Source: Arion vulgaris (taxonomy: Eukaryota > Mollusca > Gastropoda > Stylommatophora > Arionidae). Taken from it: 64,000 nucleotides of DNA. Of the stretch, positions 42,741 through 52,419 are shown one piece after another. A program made the position numbers and the translations under genes. Position 1 is the first letter of the stretch; every line of letters begins with the position of its first letter. The notes beneath the pieces were generated by a model. It saw nothing but the letters and a program-made list of their open reading frames with translations, searched no databases and was not told where the DNA came from. The stretch is taken from contig CM036756.1 of the NCBI GenBank assembly GCA_020796225.1, forward strand, positions 48,960,363 to 49,024,362. Reading direction: 5' to 3'.

Positions 42741-43806
42741 CTTTTTTTCTTCCGCAGGCGCCTATACCCGAAGAAGGTGCTTGTCTCGGCTATGCATCGA
42801 GTTCAGAAAATCACTCGCCAGCAGGCCCTTACCAGCCAGCATAGGACTACTAACTCTCACAGAGTAAAACTTATTTTAACTTTCCACCCCCCATAGTTCA
42901 CTGGTGAAAAATGTTTTATTCCGTCATCTGTCTATCTTTAAGTCAGATCCTGAGACTCCTTCTGTCTTCCCCAACTATCCTTTGGTGGCTTACAGACGGG
43001 ACAGAAGTCTTAAGGATATGTTGGTACACAGTCGCCTTAAGTCCAATATCCAGACTCATTTTGGCACTGTCCATTGTGGCCGTCGGCGTTGCAACACGTG
43101 TGCTTATGTGATACAGACGCGTACTGTATCTTTTCTTTTAGCCACGTTTCTTATTGACGAAGGTTTCACATGCGAGTCCCGTAATCTTATCTATGCCATT
43201 ATCTGTAAGCAGTGCAACAAGGATTATATCGGCGAGACAGGCAAGAGGCTCAGTGATCGATTCGCCCAACACTTGCGCGACATACGCCAATGCTCTGTGA
43301 CCCCTGTAGCCACACATTTCAATGATACTGACCATTTAGGAGCTCACGATGTCCAGATCACAGCCATCCGATCATGTTCCTCGGATGATCGCAGTCAATT
43401 TGCTCTAGAGAATCGGTTGATTTCTTTGTATGGTACCTTGCGACCACGTGGCTCAACGTATTACATTCCTATGCTTCTTAGTACTTTCTCTTCCCATGCC
43501 TTGTAATCTATATTAGCATATGTTGCATGTATGCAAGTTATATATTTACTAGATTTTTCATTGTTTCTCTTCCTTTCTATTTCTAGTTTTTATGTGTGTT
43601 TTTGTGTTATATTTATTTTATTATTCGTTTTTATTCCCAGATTTTCATTAGAAACGTTTGTATGTAGATGTCCCTATGTTTTTTAAAATGTGTCACTCCT
43701 GCTGTTCGTTTGCTTGATAAAGGCCTTGTTGGTCGAAACGTTGATGTATTTTATCATTGTTTTTGTAATTTGTAAAACTACAGTACTTTGTGATTACGTG
43801 TTTTGC
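42741..43806 (+). mobile_element. Penelope-like element, 5'-truncated, with TSD (PLE-4)
   Basis: Flanked by a perfect 14-bp TSD, ctcacatttggcat, at 42727-42740 and 43807-43820. Contains the end of the RT-connection region, a full GIY-YIG domain and the 3' terminus (gcttgataaaggccttgttg ... tacgtgttttgc). Unlike PLE-1, -2 and -3 it has no inverted left arm. It is the youngest layer of the hAT palindrome. Confidence 0.93.
42904..43506 (+). CDS. Penelope-like RT C-terminus and GIY-YIG endonuclease (partial)
   Basis: 200-codon frame. Residues 1-60: end of the RT linker (FKSDPETPSVFPNYPLVAYR, then SLKDMLVHSRL). Residues about 58-70: CGRRRCNTCAY, the CxxxxCxxC block typical before the nuclease. 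Residues about 95-185: ESRNLIYAIICKQCNKDYIG with ETGKRLSDRF (GIY-YIG core), TPVATHFNDTDH and FALENRLISLYG (the catalytic Glu helix). The nuclease nicks target DNA. The domain is unbroken, but the polymerase palm is gone, so it is not an autonomous gene; a stop precedes it upstream in frame. Confidence 0.88.
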   Translation: MKNVLFRHLSIFKSDPETPSVFPNYPLVAYRRDRSLKDMLVHSRLKSNIQTHFGTVHCGRRRCNTCAYVIQTRTVSFLLATFLIDEGFTCESRNLIYAIICKQCNKDYIGETGKRLSDRFAQHLRDIRQCSVTPVATHFNDTDHLGAHDVQITAIRSCSSDDRSQFALENRLISLYGTLRPRGSTYYIPMLLSTFSSHAL

Positions 43807-44202
43807 CTCACATTTGGCATTAGCTTTAATAGCATTGATACACTTTATAACTGAATTTAGTACTTCATTAGAACAGGAGAAATATTTTTTCTTTTCTATT
43901 CTTCATACTGTTTTTCTCTCTCTGTTCTTCCTACTGTTTTTTCTCTCTATTCTTCATACTGTTTTTTCTCTCTATTCTTCATACTGTTTTTTCTCTCTAT
44001 TCTTCATAATTTTTTTTCTCTTATTTATCCTGAATACTTTTTTTTCTTTTTTTAATTCTTGGTCTTTTTTTTTCATCCTGTAATCTATTTGCTTTTCTCC
44101 TTCCTGTCATGTCCTGTCCTCTTTGCCTACCAAACGCGTCGGTTCAACAAGTATCCTCGCAAAGCAATCATATAAAGAAGCATCAGCAGATCGATTTCCG
44201 TC

Positions 44203-45078
44203 CAAACTTTGATATTGGTGTTGATGATATCGGAACCAGCTCTTAACGCCTGCGGACATGGGTTACAGAAGAAGCCAGCAGACATTTCCATATTCATTCA
44301 TTGAAAAGGCAGCTATTGCTTTATTTCAGTGAGCGTTCTATTTCTTATATTTTATGTTTCAGATTGAGGCCAGCAGTTGTGAAAACGCTCTGTCTCTTTT
44401 GTAGTTTTTCTGGTATTCTATAATCAAACTAATGGTCCATAACTTGCATTTGAGTCAAATCCCTTGATCTTTCTTGGTTGCTTTTCCCATAGTACCTAAC
44501 ATTCCAAGCCTACTTTTCACAAATGGCGACGACAAAGTTTCACCTTTACTTTCTTACAATTTTATAACTATATATATATATATATCTACGTATACCTGTC
44601 TCTCTATATGTATATATGTATATAAAGTAAATTAATTGTGTGAGATCTGGAAAAGCTAAGAATATCACTATCTAAAATGTTGACCTAAATACACACAAAC
44701 ACACACAATCTCCTATAAGTGAATACTTATCATATACTTTAACATACCTAACTTCTTCCCCTTTACCACACCTCCTCAAATTTTTTATTTTTCTGACTAT
44801 ACAACTGCACATACACACTTATATACATAAAATATACTCTTCATTTCAGCTTACCTACCTTAACATTGTTCAAAATAGAACACAAGACCATCAACAAACA
44901 CCTGAGTCAAAATACACTTTTAAAAATATTACGTCACATCTAAATATAGATTATTGTAAACCAAAAAATCACAAAACAAAACTTTTTATAAGTTTTTTTA
45001 TTTCCTATTAATAATAAAATTTTCCAAATATTATCGATTTAAAAATAAAAATCAATTTTCAAAATAATATTTTATATA

Positions 45079-45148
<70 letters not shown>

Positions 45149-45190
45149 ACTATATATATATATATAACATCTATTTTATTTTTTTAAATT
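44203..45190. other. No gene recognised; very AT-rich with TA arrays
   Basis: Includes TA microsatellites at about 44570-44585 and 45080-45165. No frame or repeat recognised otherwise. Confidence 0.5.
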
Positions 45191-45574
45191 ATCTCGCCCC
45201 TTAATAAACTCAAAGTTATCTACCCCTTACATAAACCAATAGTTACCACCTCCTTAGTAAATCTATCTTTTACCTTGGTCCACCTATAGAGTGGAGTATA
45301 ATTACTATATGAGTTTATTAAGAGTGGGGTAGGTGGAGTTACCCTTATATAAACCCTATTAGCACCAGAACTGATACATAAGTACCACTTTACATACTAA
45401 AAATTATCTCTCCCCTTAAAAATCTAAAAATTATCTCCCCTTATTTAAACCAATAGTTATATCCCCCTTAGTAAATCCGTATTTGGCTTTGCTCCACCCA
45501 TAAGGGTGGAGTACATTACTATATAAGCTATATTAAGGGTGTGGTAGAGTGGAGTATATTGCTATATAAACCCA
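45191..45574. repeat. Diverged direct duplication of about 170-bp units
   Basis: Unit 1 (45191-45357) and unit 2 (45406-45574) share ccccttaa, aaccaatagtta, ccttagtaaatc, gtggagtata and ttatataaaccc/ctatataaaccc in the same order, with many substitutions. They are separated by about 48 bp. Confidence 0.75.
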
Positions 45575-45599
45575 CTATTTGCACACCAATGCTAACTAA

Positions 45600-46457
45600 A
45601 TTCTTCCTGACATACTACTCGAGTTGTATGCGTGTGATTACAAAATCAAGCTGATGCCAGTAACCTGATCTTGGGTGGCACCACGACACTCTGTGTCTGT
45701 GTTTGACAGCAAAAGACGTATTGGTTACACACATGTTGTTTTGGGAGCAGAATTCAAGCAGTCTCTGACCATTAACATTGATATTTCCAATGCCATGATG
45801 ACCCAGACATACTGGCCATGACTGATGATCAGATCCTATGCGTGCATTCAAGTCACCCATTATATACAGTTGCTCATCCACTGGAAATGAGTTAACGATA
45901 TTCTGTAATGTCATAAAACCTGTCTTTATCTTCTGCAGACGCTGCTAGGGTTGGTGTGTAGACACATATGATGTTAAGGACTAGGAGTCCACCTTCTACA
46001 TTAAGTCGTAGTGATATTACTCGCTCTGATGCAACTACAGGTGTGTGGATAGCTTTCACCAGTCTATTGTGCACAGCAAAACCGACTCCATACAGTCTAG
46101 GCTGATTTGTGCTTAGGCCCTGCCAGAAGAATGTGTAATTCTTTTCCTTTACTGATCCGCAATCTGGGAGCCTGGTTTCTTGTAGTGCAGCTATGTTACC
46201 TGCAATCTCTCAAGTTCTCTGTTTATGACATATGTTTTTGGGATGTCCTGTGATGCTGATGGGTCTATGTTGTGAAGTCTGGGACACATGGTCCTTACGT
46301 TCCATGTGCCAAATCGAAGAGATTGACTTTTCATTTTCTTAGGTAACTGTTTCTTTCCGTGTTGTGTCGAAGCTGAAAGCAAGGATAAAGTGTCCTCTTC
46401 ATTTGTATCTAGCCTGGGCAGCTGATATGGGGAATGTGCATTGCCTATTTTGCACAA
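45600..46457 (-). pseudogene. RTE-type LINE endonuclease (CFDP2-like), 5' part
   Basis: Minus strand: SLRFGTWNVRTMCPRL (Asn block), then a second frame with AALQETRLPD (Gln-Glu block), NYTFFWQGLS, YGVGFAVHNRLV, LLVLNIICVYTPTLA, and a third frame with LYIMGDLNARIGSDHQSW (GDxNAR) and SGYWHQLDFVITRIQL (catalytic His-Gln-x-D-x-V region). These are all the EEP endonuclease blocks of RTE LINEs, from which vertebrate CFDP2-type proteins also derive. The copy stops before the RT. Frameshifts near 46190 and 45900 break it. Confidence 0.88.
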
Positions 46458-46621
46458 ACTCTCTCTCTACCCTACTGTTTATTCCAAAGGAAAGACAGTC
46501 CATACGTTTGGAATCAAGCAGGGTTTGCAGGGGATGTCAGAAGATGAAATGAATACACATATAACCATCAGCTGCCTTAGGGTCCCTCCTTCCGGATTTG
46601 TGGTCAAGGTTTACTCTAGTT

Positions 46622-46752
46622 TACTTCTCTTCCTCCAATTATAAAAGGATCGTATTACTCTTTTCCGCTATCTTCTGTAACATTCCGCATGATGTTTTCA
46701 GGATATAAAACAGACAATGCGATATAATTCAACCTTGTCTGACTATCTGCTT
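46622..46752 (-). mobile_element. RTE family A RT snippet
   Basis: Matches 27598-27725 base for base in most positions (ttataaaaggatcgtatt, ttccgctatcttct, accttgtctgact). It covers the SPCLFNIY to IIGGRE region, minus orientation. Isolated fragment of 131 bp. Confidence 0.75.
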
Positions 46753-46775
46753 TATGTGATGTATAAAGTTCCATA

Positions 46776-47021
46776 AATAAGAAAGAGGATATTAGAGGTA
46801 TTTTGGACATATAAAAAGACATGAAGGGCTGAGAAAACCATCATTCAAGGAAGCATACCGGTAAAAGAAAAAGGAACACCACGGTGACGATGGATTCAGG
46901 ATGTAACTGATAGTTTGTACATGACTGTTGCGGAGGCGGGACATCTGACCTGTGAGAGAGATACATTCCGAAGGACTGTTGGGCTGGCAAAGTTTTGCTC
47001 AGGACAAGCTATTTGATGGTG
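46776..47021 (+). mobile_element. RTE family A 3' end with TSD
   Basis: The familiar 3' segment: ggtattttggacatataaaa, agacatgaagggctgag, ggattcaggatgtaac, acatctgacctgtgag, ctcaggacaagctatttgat. Flanked by a perfect 13-bp TSD, ataaagttccata, at 46763-46775 and 47022-47034. 246 bp, strongly 5'-truncated. Confidence 0.85.
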
Positions 47022-47119
47022 ATAAAGTTCCATATCGCTGGTAGTGCTATTTAGACATCTTCTTAGAAAGCAGTCTACCATTGCTTGATTACTTCAGCAT
47101 ACTATAGGCAACTGTTTTA

Positions 47120-48444
47120 TGTGATGTATAAAGTCTGGGGCTGCGTTTTGATCGTAGTCTAGCTTTTACGGAACACATAGCTCATGTGATAATGAAGGCG
47201 AGGAAAGGTTTGCTGGCGATGAGGGTAATGGCTGCGGCGGATTGTGAACAGAGCCATCTTTGTATTTTATACCAGGGTCTGGTCCTTTCTGTGCTTGAGT
47301 ATGCTCTGGCGATCCTGACTCTCAGTCATAGTCAGATAGAACGACTGGAAAGAATACAGAACGAGGCGATGCGCATTATACTTGGTTGCACTAAAGACAC
47401 GTCGTGCAGGGCGATGCGCTATCTCCTTGACTATCCTACTATGGAGTATAGAATACTGATGAGCCGTGCACGAGCATACCTTCGAGTCAATGCTGACACA
47501 CAACACCCTCTGCACTTGGAAATAAAGAGACAAAAAGGAAATAGGTTAAAAGAGGAAAATCTTGGATGGGTCAGGCCGAGGACTGTATTGAACAGGTGTG
47601 TACACTTGAAGACATTGATCCCGGTGAAGAATGGATACCAGTGCCAAGAGGAATCGCTACATCCTTTCTGTATGCATCGAACTTGATAAAGAATGCAGGC
47701 AACACAACCCACTTGTTGTGGAGGCAGAGGTTCAGGCATTAATTTCTGAGAACGCATCTGAGCATGATGTAATCATTTATATGGATGGTTCGGTGATTCG
47801 ACATGTGCGGAGCTCGTGGGCTTTCACTGCTCAGGTCGGAGGTGATGTTGTGAAGGAAGACAGTGGTGGTTTTGCCGTGACTACAAGCAATCACACTATG
47901 GAAATCATGGCGGTTACCAAAGCGATGATTTGGCTAGAATCACAGACTTTTATCCATGCATGTTTTCTTAGTGACTCAATGAGTATGCTCAGTAAGATTG
48001 AAACAGGATGGGCTAGGAGACATTGGATAGAATCGCTGGGGAGGTCTAAGCTGACAAAGATCAGTTTTATTTTTGTGCCAGGGCATGCAGGTGTAAGGGG
48101 AATGAACGTGCGGATAGGCTTGCAGGTATGGCTGCTGTCCAAAGCGGACGAGCAATGGACAAGGCTGATATTATAAATTCCTTAAGGGAGAGAGGTCGTG
48201 TACATGATTCACGTAATAGCGGTGAATCCACAACACTAACCAGACTGCAAGAACTCAAAGTTAAGTGTGGTGTAGCTCGACAAGAACGCTATGCTGGCAG
48301 ACAAAGAAGAATTGTAAACCAACAAAGAACCGGTATCGTTAGTCGCCACACGCTGATGGACATACTGAGGGAGAGATCGGAGCACTTATGGACTAATTTG
48401 TTCGACGTGCAGTGATGGTGATCCGACGACTAAACTAAACTAAA
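47120..48444 (+). mobile_element. RNase H-bearing LINE, family B, longest copy (B4)
   Basis: Runs from the RT thumb to a (ctaaa)3 tail (48429-48444). Flanked by an 18-bp TSD with one mismatch, ctataggcaact(g/a)tttta, at 47102-47119 and 48445-48462. Coding content is in the next entry. Confidence 0.88.
47186..48415 (+). pseudogene. Family B LINE RT thumb, RNase H and C-terminal tail
   Basis: Three frames in succession. The first: LGLRFDRSLAF-like text just upstream, then GLVLSVLEYALAILTLSHSQ and RIQNEAMRIILGCTKDTS (thumb). The second (47631-48176): IIYMDGSVIRHVRSSWAF (Asp), NHTMEIMAVTKAMIWL (Glu), ACFLSDSMSMLSKI (Asp), ISFIFVPGHAGVRG (His). The third resumes at NERADRLAG-like MNVRIG/frameshift with AMDKADIINSLRERG and QQRTGIVSRHTLMDILRERS. 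A frameshift at about 48100 separates the last RNase H Asp from the rest. It degraded RNA in the cDNA hybrid when active. Confidence 0.88.
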
Positions 48445-48462
48445 CTATAGGCAACTATTTTA

Positions 48463-49297
48463 CATAATATTTTCACTATAAACATTAGACAACAATTAAT
48501 CTACACATTAATTTATTTGCTGGTTATTTGTATGTAAAATTCATGTATATTCACTATCACAAAGAAAAGAAACTGAGGGAGAAAAATTAGTCGCCGGTAC
48601 AGATAAGAATTGTCTTTGCATTCTCACTTTAAGTGTAGACAGAGAGAGCAATTATTTCAGTTCATGGTTGCAAAACGTACAGTTTTGTAATGTAAATATC
48701 AGAAGAAAATGTATATTAGCTGAATATAGAATTCTTTACTAAGACAAATCTCAATAATATAAGGGTTTCAAATATGATGATTATATCATAACTTGAACAC
48801 AGGAGATTAATCACAATTTGAGCATTTTCAACAAGAGAATTTCTGAATTATATAATATTTTATTTAAAATTGTTCTGGTTTATTTTTTCTAACACTGCAA
48901 ACGTAAACTAAAATATTGAAATGTACAAAACAGTGGGCAGTATCTTCTTTACTTGCCTTGAAAGTGAGTTTGTTATATTGTGTCATTTTATAGTGAGATT
49001 GCAAAATATGTTCCTTTCGACATTACACATTCAACGTCAACACTGAATTGTTGCAATGGTTTGCCTGCTCTTTTCGATCCCTACATGACTAAGCAAACTG
49101 CAGTGGTGAGCATATGTCTCTACTAAACATAAAGATTGTTTACAGTGTGCTCCAGAGGCAGATTAAATCTGGTCTGGCATCAACTTCATGAGCTTGACTC
49201 CCAGTAATGCGCCTTCAACCATATGTTAGTGTTGCCGTCTCATTGATTCTACGTATACTATAAACATTTCCCTTCATGCTGGTTTCTGTATACTCAT
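48463..49297. other. No gene recognised
   Basis: AT-rich, short frames only. Confidence 0.4.
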
Positions 49298-49301
49298 TTA
49301 A

Positions 49302-50046
49302 GCCGGGATACTCAGCCAGAACAGGAGTTGTTTTGTTTAAAAATTAACAGAAAAAACCTAACAAAAATATTGTCATACAATTTAGCCACACATTGCAAAA
49401 GATATTGCTGTTGAAGATAAACACCGTTTATTGTATGCATTGTAATTATTTATTTTTAAAAAAGAATTTTCTTGAAAATATTTTGTTAATCCCAATCCCC
49501 TCATCCCCACCCTCATCAGAGAGTAGATTTCACTGATAAAGAAGTGCAAAAATGCCAAAACAGCATATATATCACCCATAATTATAGCATGAAGCTCCAC
49601 CCTTTTTTTTCTTCTAAACTGTATATAAGTAGAGATACTGCTGTTCTAATTTGAAATTGTATTTGTATTCGATGGGTTATAATGCAAGAGCCATATTTAC
49701 AAAACCAATTGGGTTAGACATGTTTGGTGGTTCACGTTATAATTATGGCTGATATGTACATCATATATCTAATTTGGCATTCTTTGCATTTCTTATGTTA
49801 GTCAAATTCACTCTCCGATGCAAGAGTGGGGAGGGAGGGAGGGAGGGTGGGGGAGGTTGTTTAATTTTTTCACGGATAATTTTAAAAAAAAATTAATTAA
49901 AATGCATGCACTAAACGATGTTTATCATCAGAAGCAATGTCCTTTGCAATATGTGGCCAAATTGCATGACAATATGTTTGTTCATTTTTCTGTTCATTTT
50001 TAAACAAGACAACCCTAAGAAGTCGTTGTTCTGACTGGTCTCCGTC
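49302..50046. mobile_element. TTAA-flanked foldback element, complete copy (copy 2)
   Basis: 745-bp palindromic element with TTAA at 49298-49301 and 50047-50050. Terminal repeats gccgggatactcagccagaa and gacggagaccagtcagaa (read inward) continue into arms of over 250 bp each, including ttgtcatacaattt, gataaacaccgttta and ttcttgaaaata. The right half matches 11310-11726. No coding frame; non-autonomous. Confidence 0.88.
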
Positions 50047-50165
50047 TTAAATGCAGAAGAATACAAATCTTGATGACAATGTATCAACAAAAGCAGCCAA
50101 TGTATAAGACTTCTGAAGGGGAAATAACAACAAATATTTATCTGATAATCTACAAAGCAGATACA

Positions 50166-50330
50166 CAGTGGCGGCTCGTCATTAGAGGCCAGTGCGGCCG
50201 GGCCCCACCGAAAATAAGGTGTAACGTGTATTTATTATTTTATACATTAAAATATATCCTAACCGAAACCATGATTTTTCCGAAAATTTCTGTCTGGCCC
50301 CACCAAAAAAATGATCACGAGCCGCCACTG
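50166..50330. mobile_element. 165-bp hAT MITE
   Basis: Ends cagtggcggctcgtcattag and the inverse of gatcacgagccgccactg, the same as the hAT at 4770-7856, including the interior blocks taacgtgta-ttattatttta and tgatttttccgaaa. Flanked by an 8-bp TSD with one mismatch (cagataca at 50158-50165, catataca at 50331-50338). An internally deleted derivative of that family, lying 114 bp beyond the receptor exon in its presumed intron. Confidence 0.9.
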
Positions 50331-50443
50331 CATATACACATATTACTTTTACTTCTATATTGCAATAAACTCTCATCTCTTGCAGTCATTTCCTTTCGAG
50401 CAAAGAATTAGAGACAGGATGGTAAGATAAGCAATAAATGTAC

Positions 50444-50602
50444 CTGAGGAATGCTAAACAAGGCACTGAATATCCAGGCGAAGAAGATCATAATGCGAAC
50501 TCTCTGTGCCGCACCATTCCGCCTCATGGGATCCAATATGGCTACGCATCGATCCAAGCTGATAGCCACTGTTATATATGTGGACAAGTACAGTGAAAAT
50601 AC
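50444..50602 (-). CDS. Exon of a rhodopsin-like GPCR, GnRH/corazonin receptor-like
   Basis: A 53-codon exon on the minus strand, bounded by a pyrimidine-rich acceptor ending ttctgcag and a donor cag/gtacat, phase 0 at both ends. It reads VFSLYLSTYITVAISLDRC, then VAILDPMRRNGAAQRVRIM and IFFAWIFSALFSIPQ. This is the cytoplasmic end of TM3 with DRC (in place of DRY), intracellular loop 2 and TM4. The SLDRC-AILDPM combination with a Trp-containing TM4 ending in SIPQ is typical of the GnRH/corazonin/AKH receptor group, which couples peptide hormones to G proteins at the plasma membrane. Vasopressin-type receptors are the main alternative. It is the only unbroken host-like exon seen in the window. 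Confidence 0.78.
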
Positions 50603-50604
50603 CT

Positions 50605-50919
50605 GCAGAAAGAGAGTACAGAATAAATCTATGTTCAACACGTTCTGATGATAATTACTGCTAAATATGCAATCATACATAATGTAAGCCACTAAAAGGA
50701 ATATCTATCTATCTATCCACTTGGTCTCTGTTTGACACATAATGTGTCCACAAGAATTTGTTATTGTTGTTGTTCTCACGGGTTTCTACTAATTGTTTCC
50801 CATGTCATGCCACAATATTTTAGCTCTCTTATTACCGTTTTTCTCTATGTTCCTTTGGACGCCATGCCTTTTCCCCCATCAGCAATCAATCGGAGAGCTG
50901 TCCTAGCCATTGTTCACAC
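50605..50919. other. No gene recognised (presumed intron)
   Basis: Holds the acceptor side of the receptor exon and no other recognisable coding text. Confidence 0.45.
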
Positions 50920-51372
50920 TGACACATGACATACTCCTAGCCATTGTTCACACTGACATATGACATACTCCTAGCCATTGTTCACACTGACATATGACAT
51001 ACTCCTAGCCATTGTTCACACTGACATATGACATACTCCTAGCCATTGTTCACACTGACATACTCCTAGCCATTGTTCACACTGACATATGACATACTTC
51101 TAGCCATTGTTCACACTGACATATGACATACTCCTAGCCATTGTTCACACTGACATACTCCTAGCCATTGTTCACACTGACATATGACATACTCCTAGCT
51201 ATTGTTCACACTGACATATGACATACTCCTAGCTATTGTTCACACTGACATACTCCTAGCCATTGTTCACACTGACATACTCCTAGCCATTGTTCACACT
51301 GACATACTCCTAGCTATTGTTCACACTGACATATGACATACTCCTAGCTATTGTTCACACTGACATATGACA
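50920..51372. repeat. 34/27-bp minisatellite
   Basis: Unit catactcctagccattgttc plus acactgacatatga. The tatga part is missing in shorter 27-bp units. About 14 units, upstream of the receptor exon on its strand. Confidence 0.92.
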
Positions 51373-51410
51373 TACATGCCAAACCACCAATCACTGTCCT
51401 CTTTTAATGA

Positions 51411-51968
51411 TGGTCTCCAGTTATACACAGTTTGTTGGTTCAATCTCTCGCAGTTACTACTGCCTAATAACACTCACAGTTTGTTGGTTCAATCTCTCGC
51501 AGTTACTACTGCCTAATAACACGCACAGTTTGTTGGTTCAATCTCTCGCAGTTACTACTGCTAATAACACTCACAGTTTGTTGGTTCAATCTCTCGCAGT
51601 TACTACTGCCTAATAACACTCACAGTTTGTTGATTCAATCTCTCGTAGTTACTACTGCTAATAACACTCACAGTTTGTTGGTTCAATCTCTCGTAGTTAC
51701 TACTGCCTAATAACACTCACAGTTTGTTGGTTCAAAAGCTCTTCATTTCCCATCGTATTTGGTCAGAAAATTTGCAGGATTTTTCATACACATTTATTTC
51801 AGAATGTCTCCAATTTGTGTTGGATGTTTTGATTCAATCTCTCGCAGTTACTACTGCCTAATAACACTCACAGTTTGTTGGTTCAATCTCTCGCAGTTAC
51901 TACTGCCTAATAACACGCACAGTTTGTTGGTTCAATCTCTCGTAGTTACTACTGCCTAATAACACTCA
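51411..51968. repeat. 49-bp minisatellite, interrupted
   Basis: Unit cagtttgttggttcaatctc plus tcgcagttactactgcctaataacact. About ten units, broken by unique sequence at about 51735-51830. Confidence 0.9.
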
Positions 51969-52199
51969 CAGGACACTGTTTCTATATATTTTACATTTTG
52001 ATTTGAGAGTTAATCCTTTGGCTTTGCAGATTGTGTTGTGGATGGCGAAAGTTTGAATTGCATTCTTGATGTTTCCAATGGTGTTCTCATCCAAATCATC
52101 ATGCTTTGTTACTGTGCTTGTCAGTTTTACCAGATCTTGAACTTCCTCTATGATTTCATTTTGTAATAAACCAGTAATTGATTTTCTGATATATTCTTA
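51969..52199 (-). mobile_element. Probable RTE-type LINE fragment (post-RT region)
   Basis: A stop-to-stop minus-strand frame without Met reads EIIEEVQDLVKLTSTVTKHD, then ENTIGNIKNAIQTFAIHNTI and CKAKGLTLKSKCKIYRNSVL. The last part resembles the I-KA-AF-L...K-LSLKTK-K-Y-SVVLSVLLYG stretch of RTE LINEs, ending where YGCE would begin. The similarity is weak; an unrecognised exon is the alternative. Confidence 0.4.
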
Positions 52200-52364
52200 A
52201 ATTTTTCAGACTAAAGTGAATAAGCTTGAATAAAAACATATACGCACAAAGAATGTTCCACACCAACTATGCATACATACAAATAAATATACAGGTGCAC
52301 AGAATGTAAGTCATTAAAATGAACAGATATTAATAAACATGCAAGCAAACAAAATGCATAACAC

Positions 52365-52409
52365 TCTTCATTTGTGCCTAGCCTGGGCAACTGATCCACG
52401 TTGTGTCGG
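52365..52409 (-). mobile_element. 45-bp LINE snippet with perfect 10-bp TSD
   Basis: tcttcatttgtgcctagcct followed by gggcaactgat matches 46396-46430 (upstream of the CFDP2-like endonuclease). It sits exactly between two copies of tgcataacac (52355-52364 and 52410-52419). A complete target-primed-like microinsertion in form. Confidence 0.65.
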
Positions 52410-52419
52410 TGCATAACAC

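Larger units (their letters stand above)
42016..44100 (-). pseudogene. hAT transposase, right (inverted) copy, split by PLE-4
   Basis: The minus strand repeats the left-copy transposase: the HLFKLF/CEEQN region, then the 42551-42234 frame (YLAGVFEKLNILNNQLQ ... FPTWMLQPMLVNL), then the FSAITDLML tail near 42030-42060. PLE-4 interrupts it after the NAKCEHL region. Same defects as the left copy, so the duplication followed or accompanied decay. Confidence 0.82.
39861..44202. repeat. Large palindrome of two opposed hAT copies
   Basis: Left arm 39861-41645, spacer about 370 bp, right arm 42016-44202. Outer ends are gacggaaatcgatctgctga and its exact inverse tcagcagatcgatttccgtc. Inner ends meet at a poly-A/poly-T run. 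The arms carry the same hAT transposase piece in opposite directions, differing at three of 105 residues in the longest frame. They are unequal because the minisatellite is about 780 bp at the left and about 120 bp at the right, and because PLE-4 (42741-43806) sits in the right arm. Confidence 0.92.

Noticed and set aside
46622..47021. A single LINE with 5' inversion (twin priming)
   Set aside because: The 13-bp TSD flanks only the plus-strand piece (46776-47021) and lies between it and the inverted piece, so they are two separate fragments.
50070..50411. 113-codon plus-strand frame over the MITE and intron
   Set aside because: Spans a non-coding MITE and the intron beside the receptor exon; no domain.
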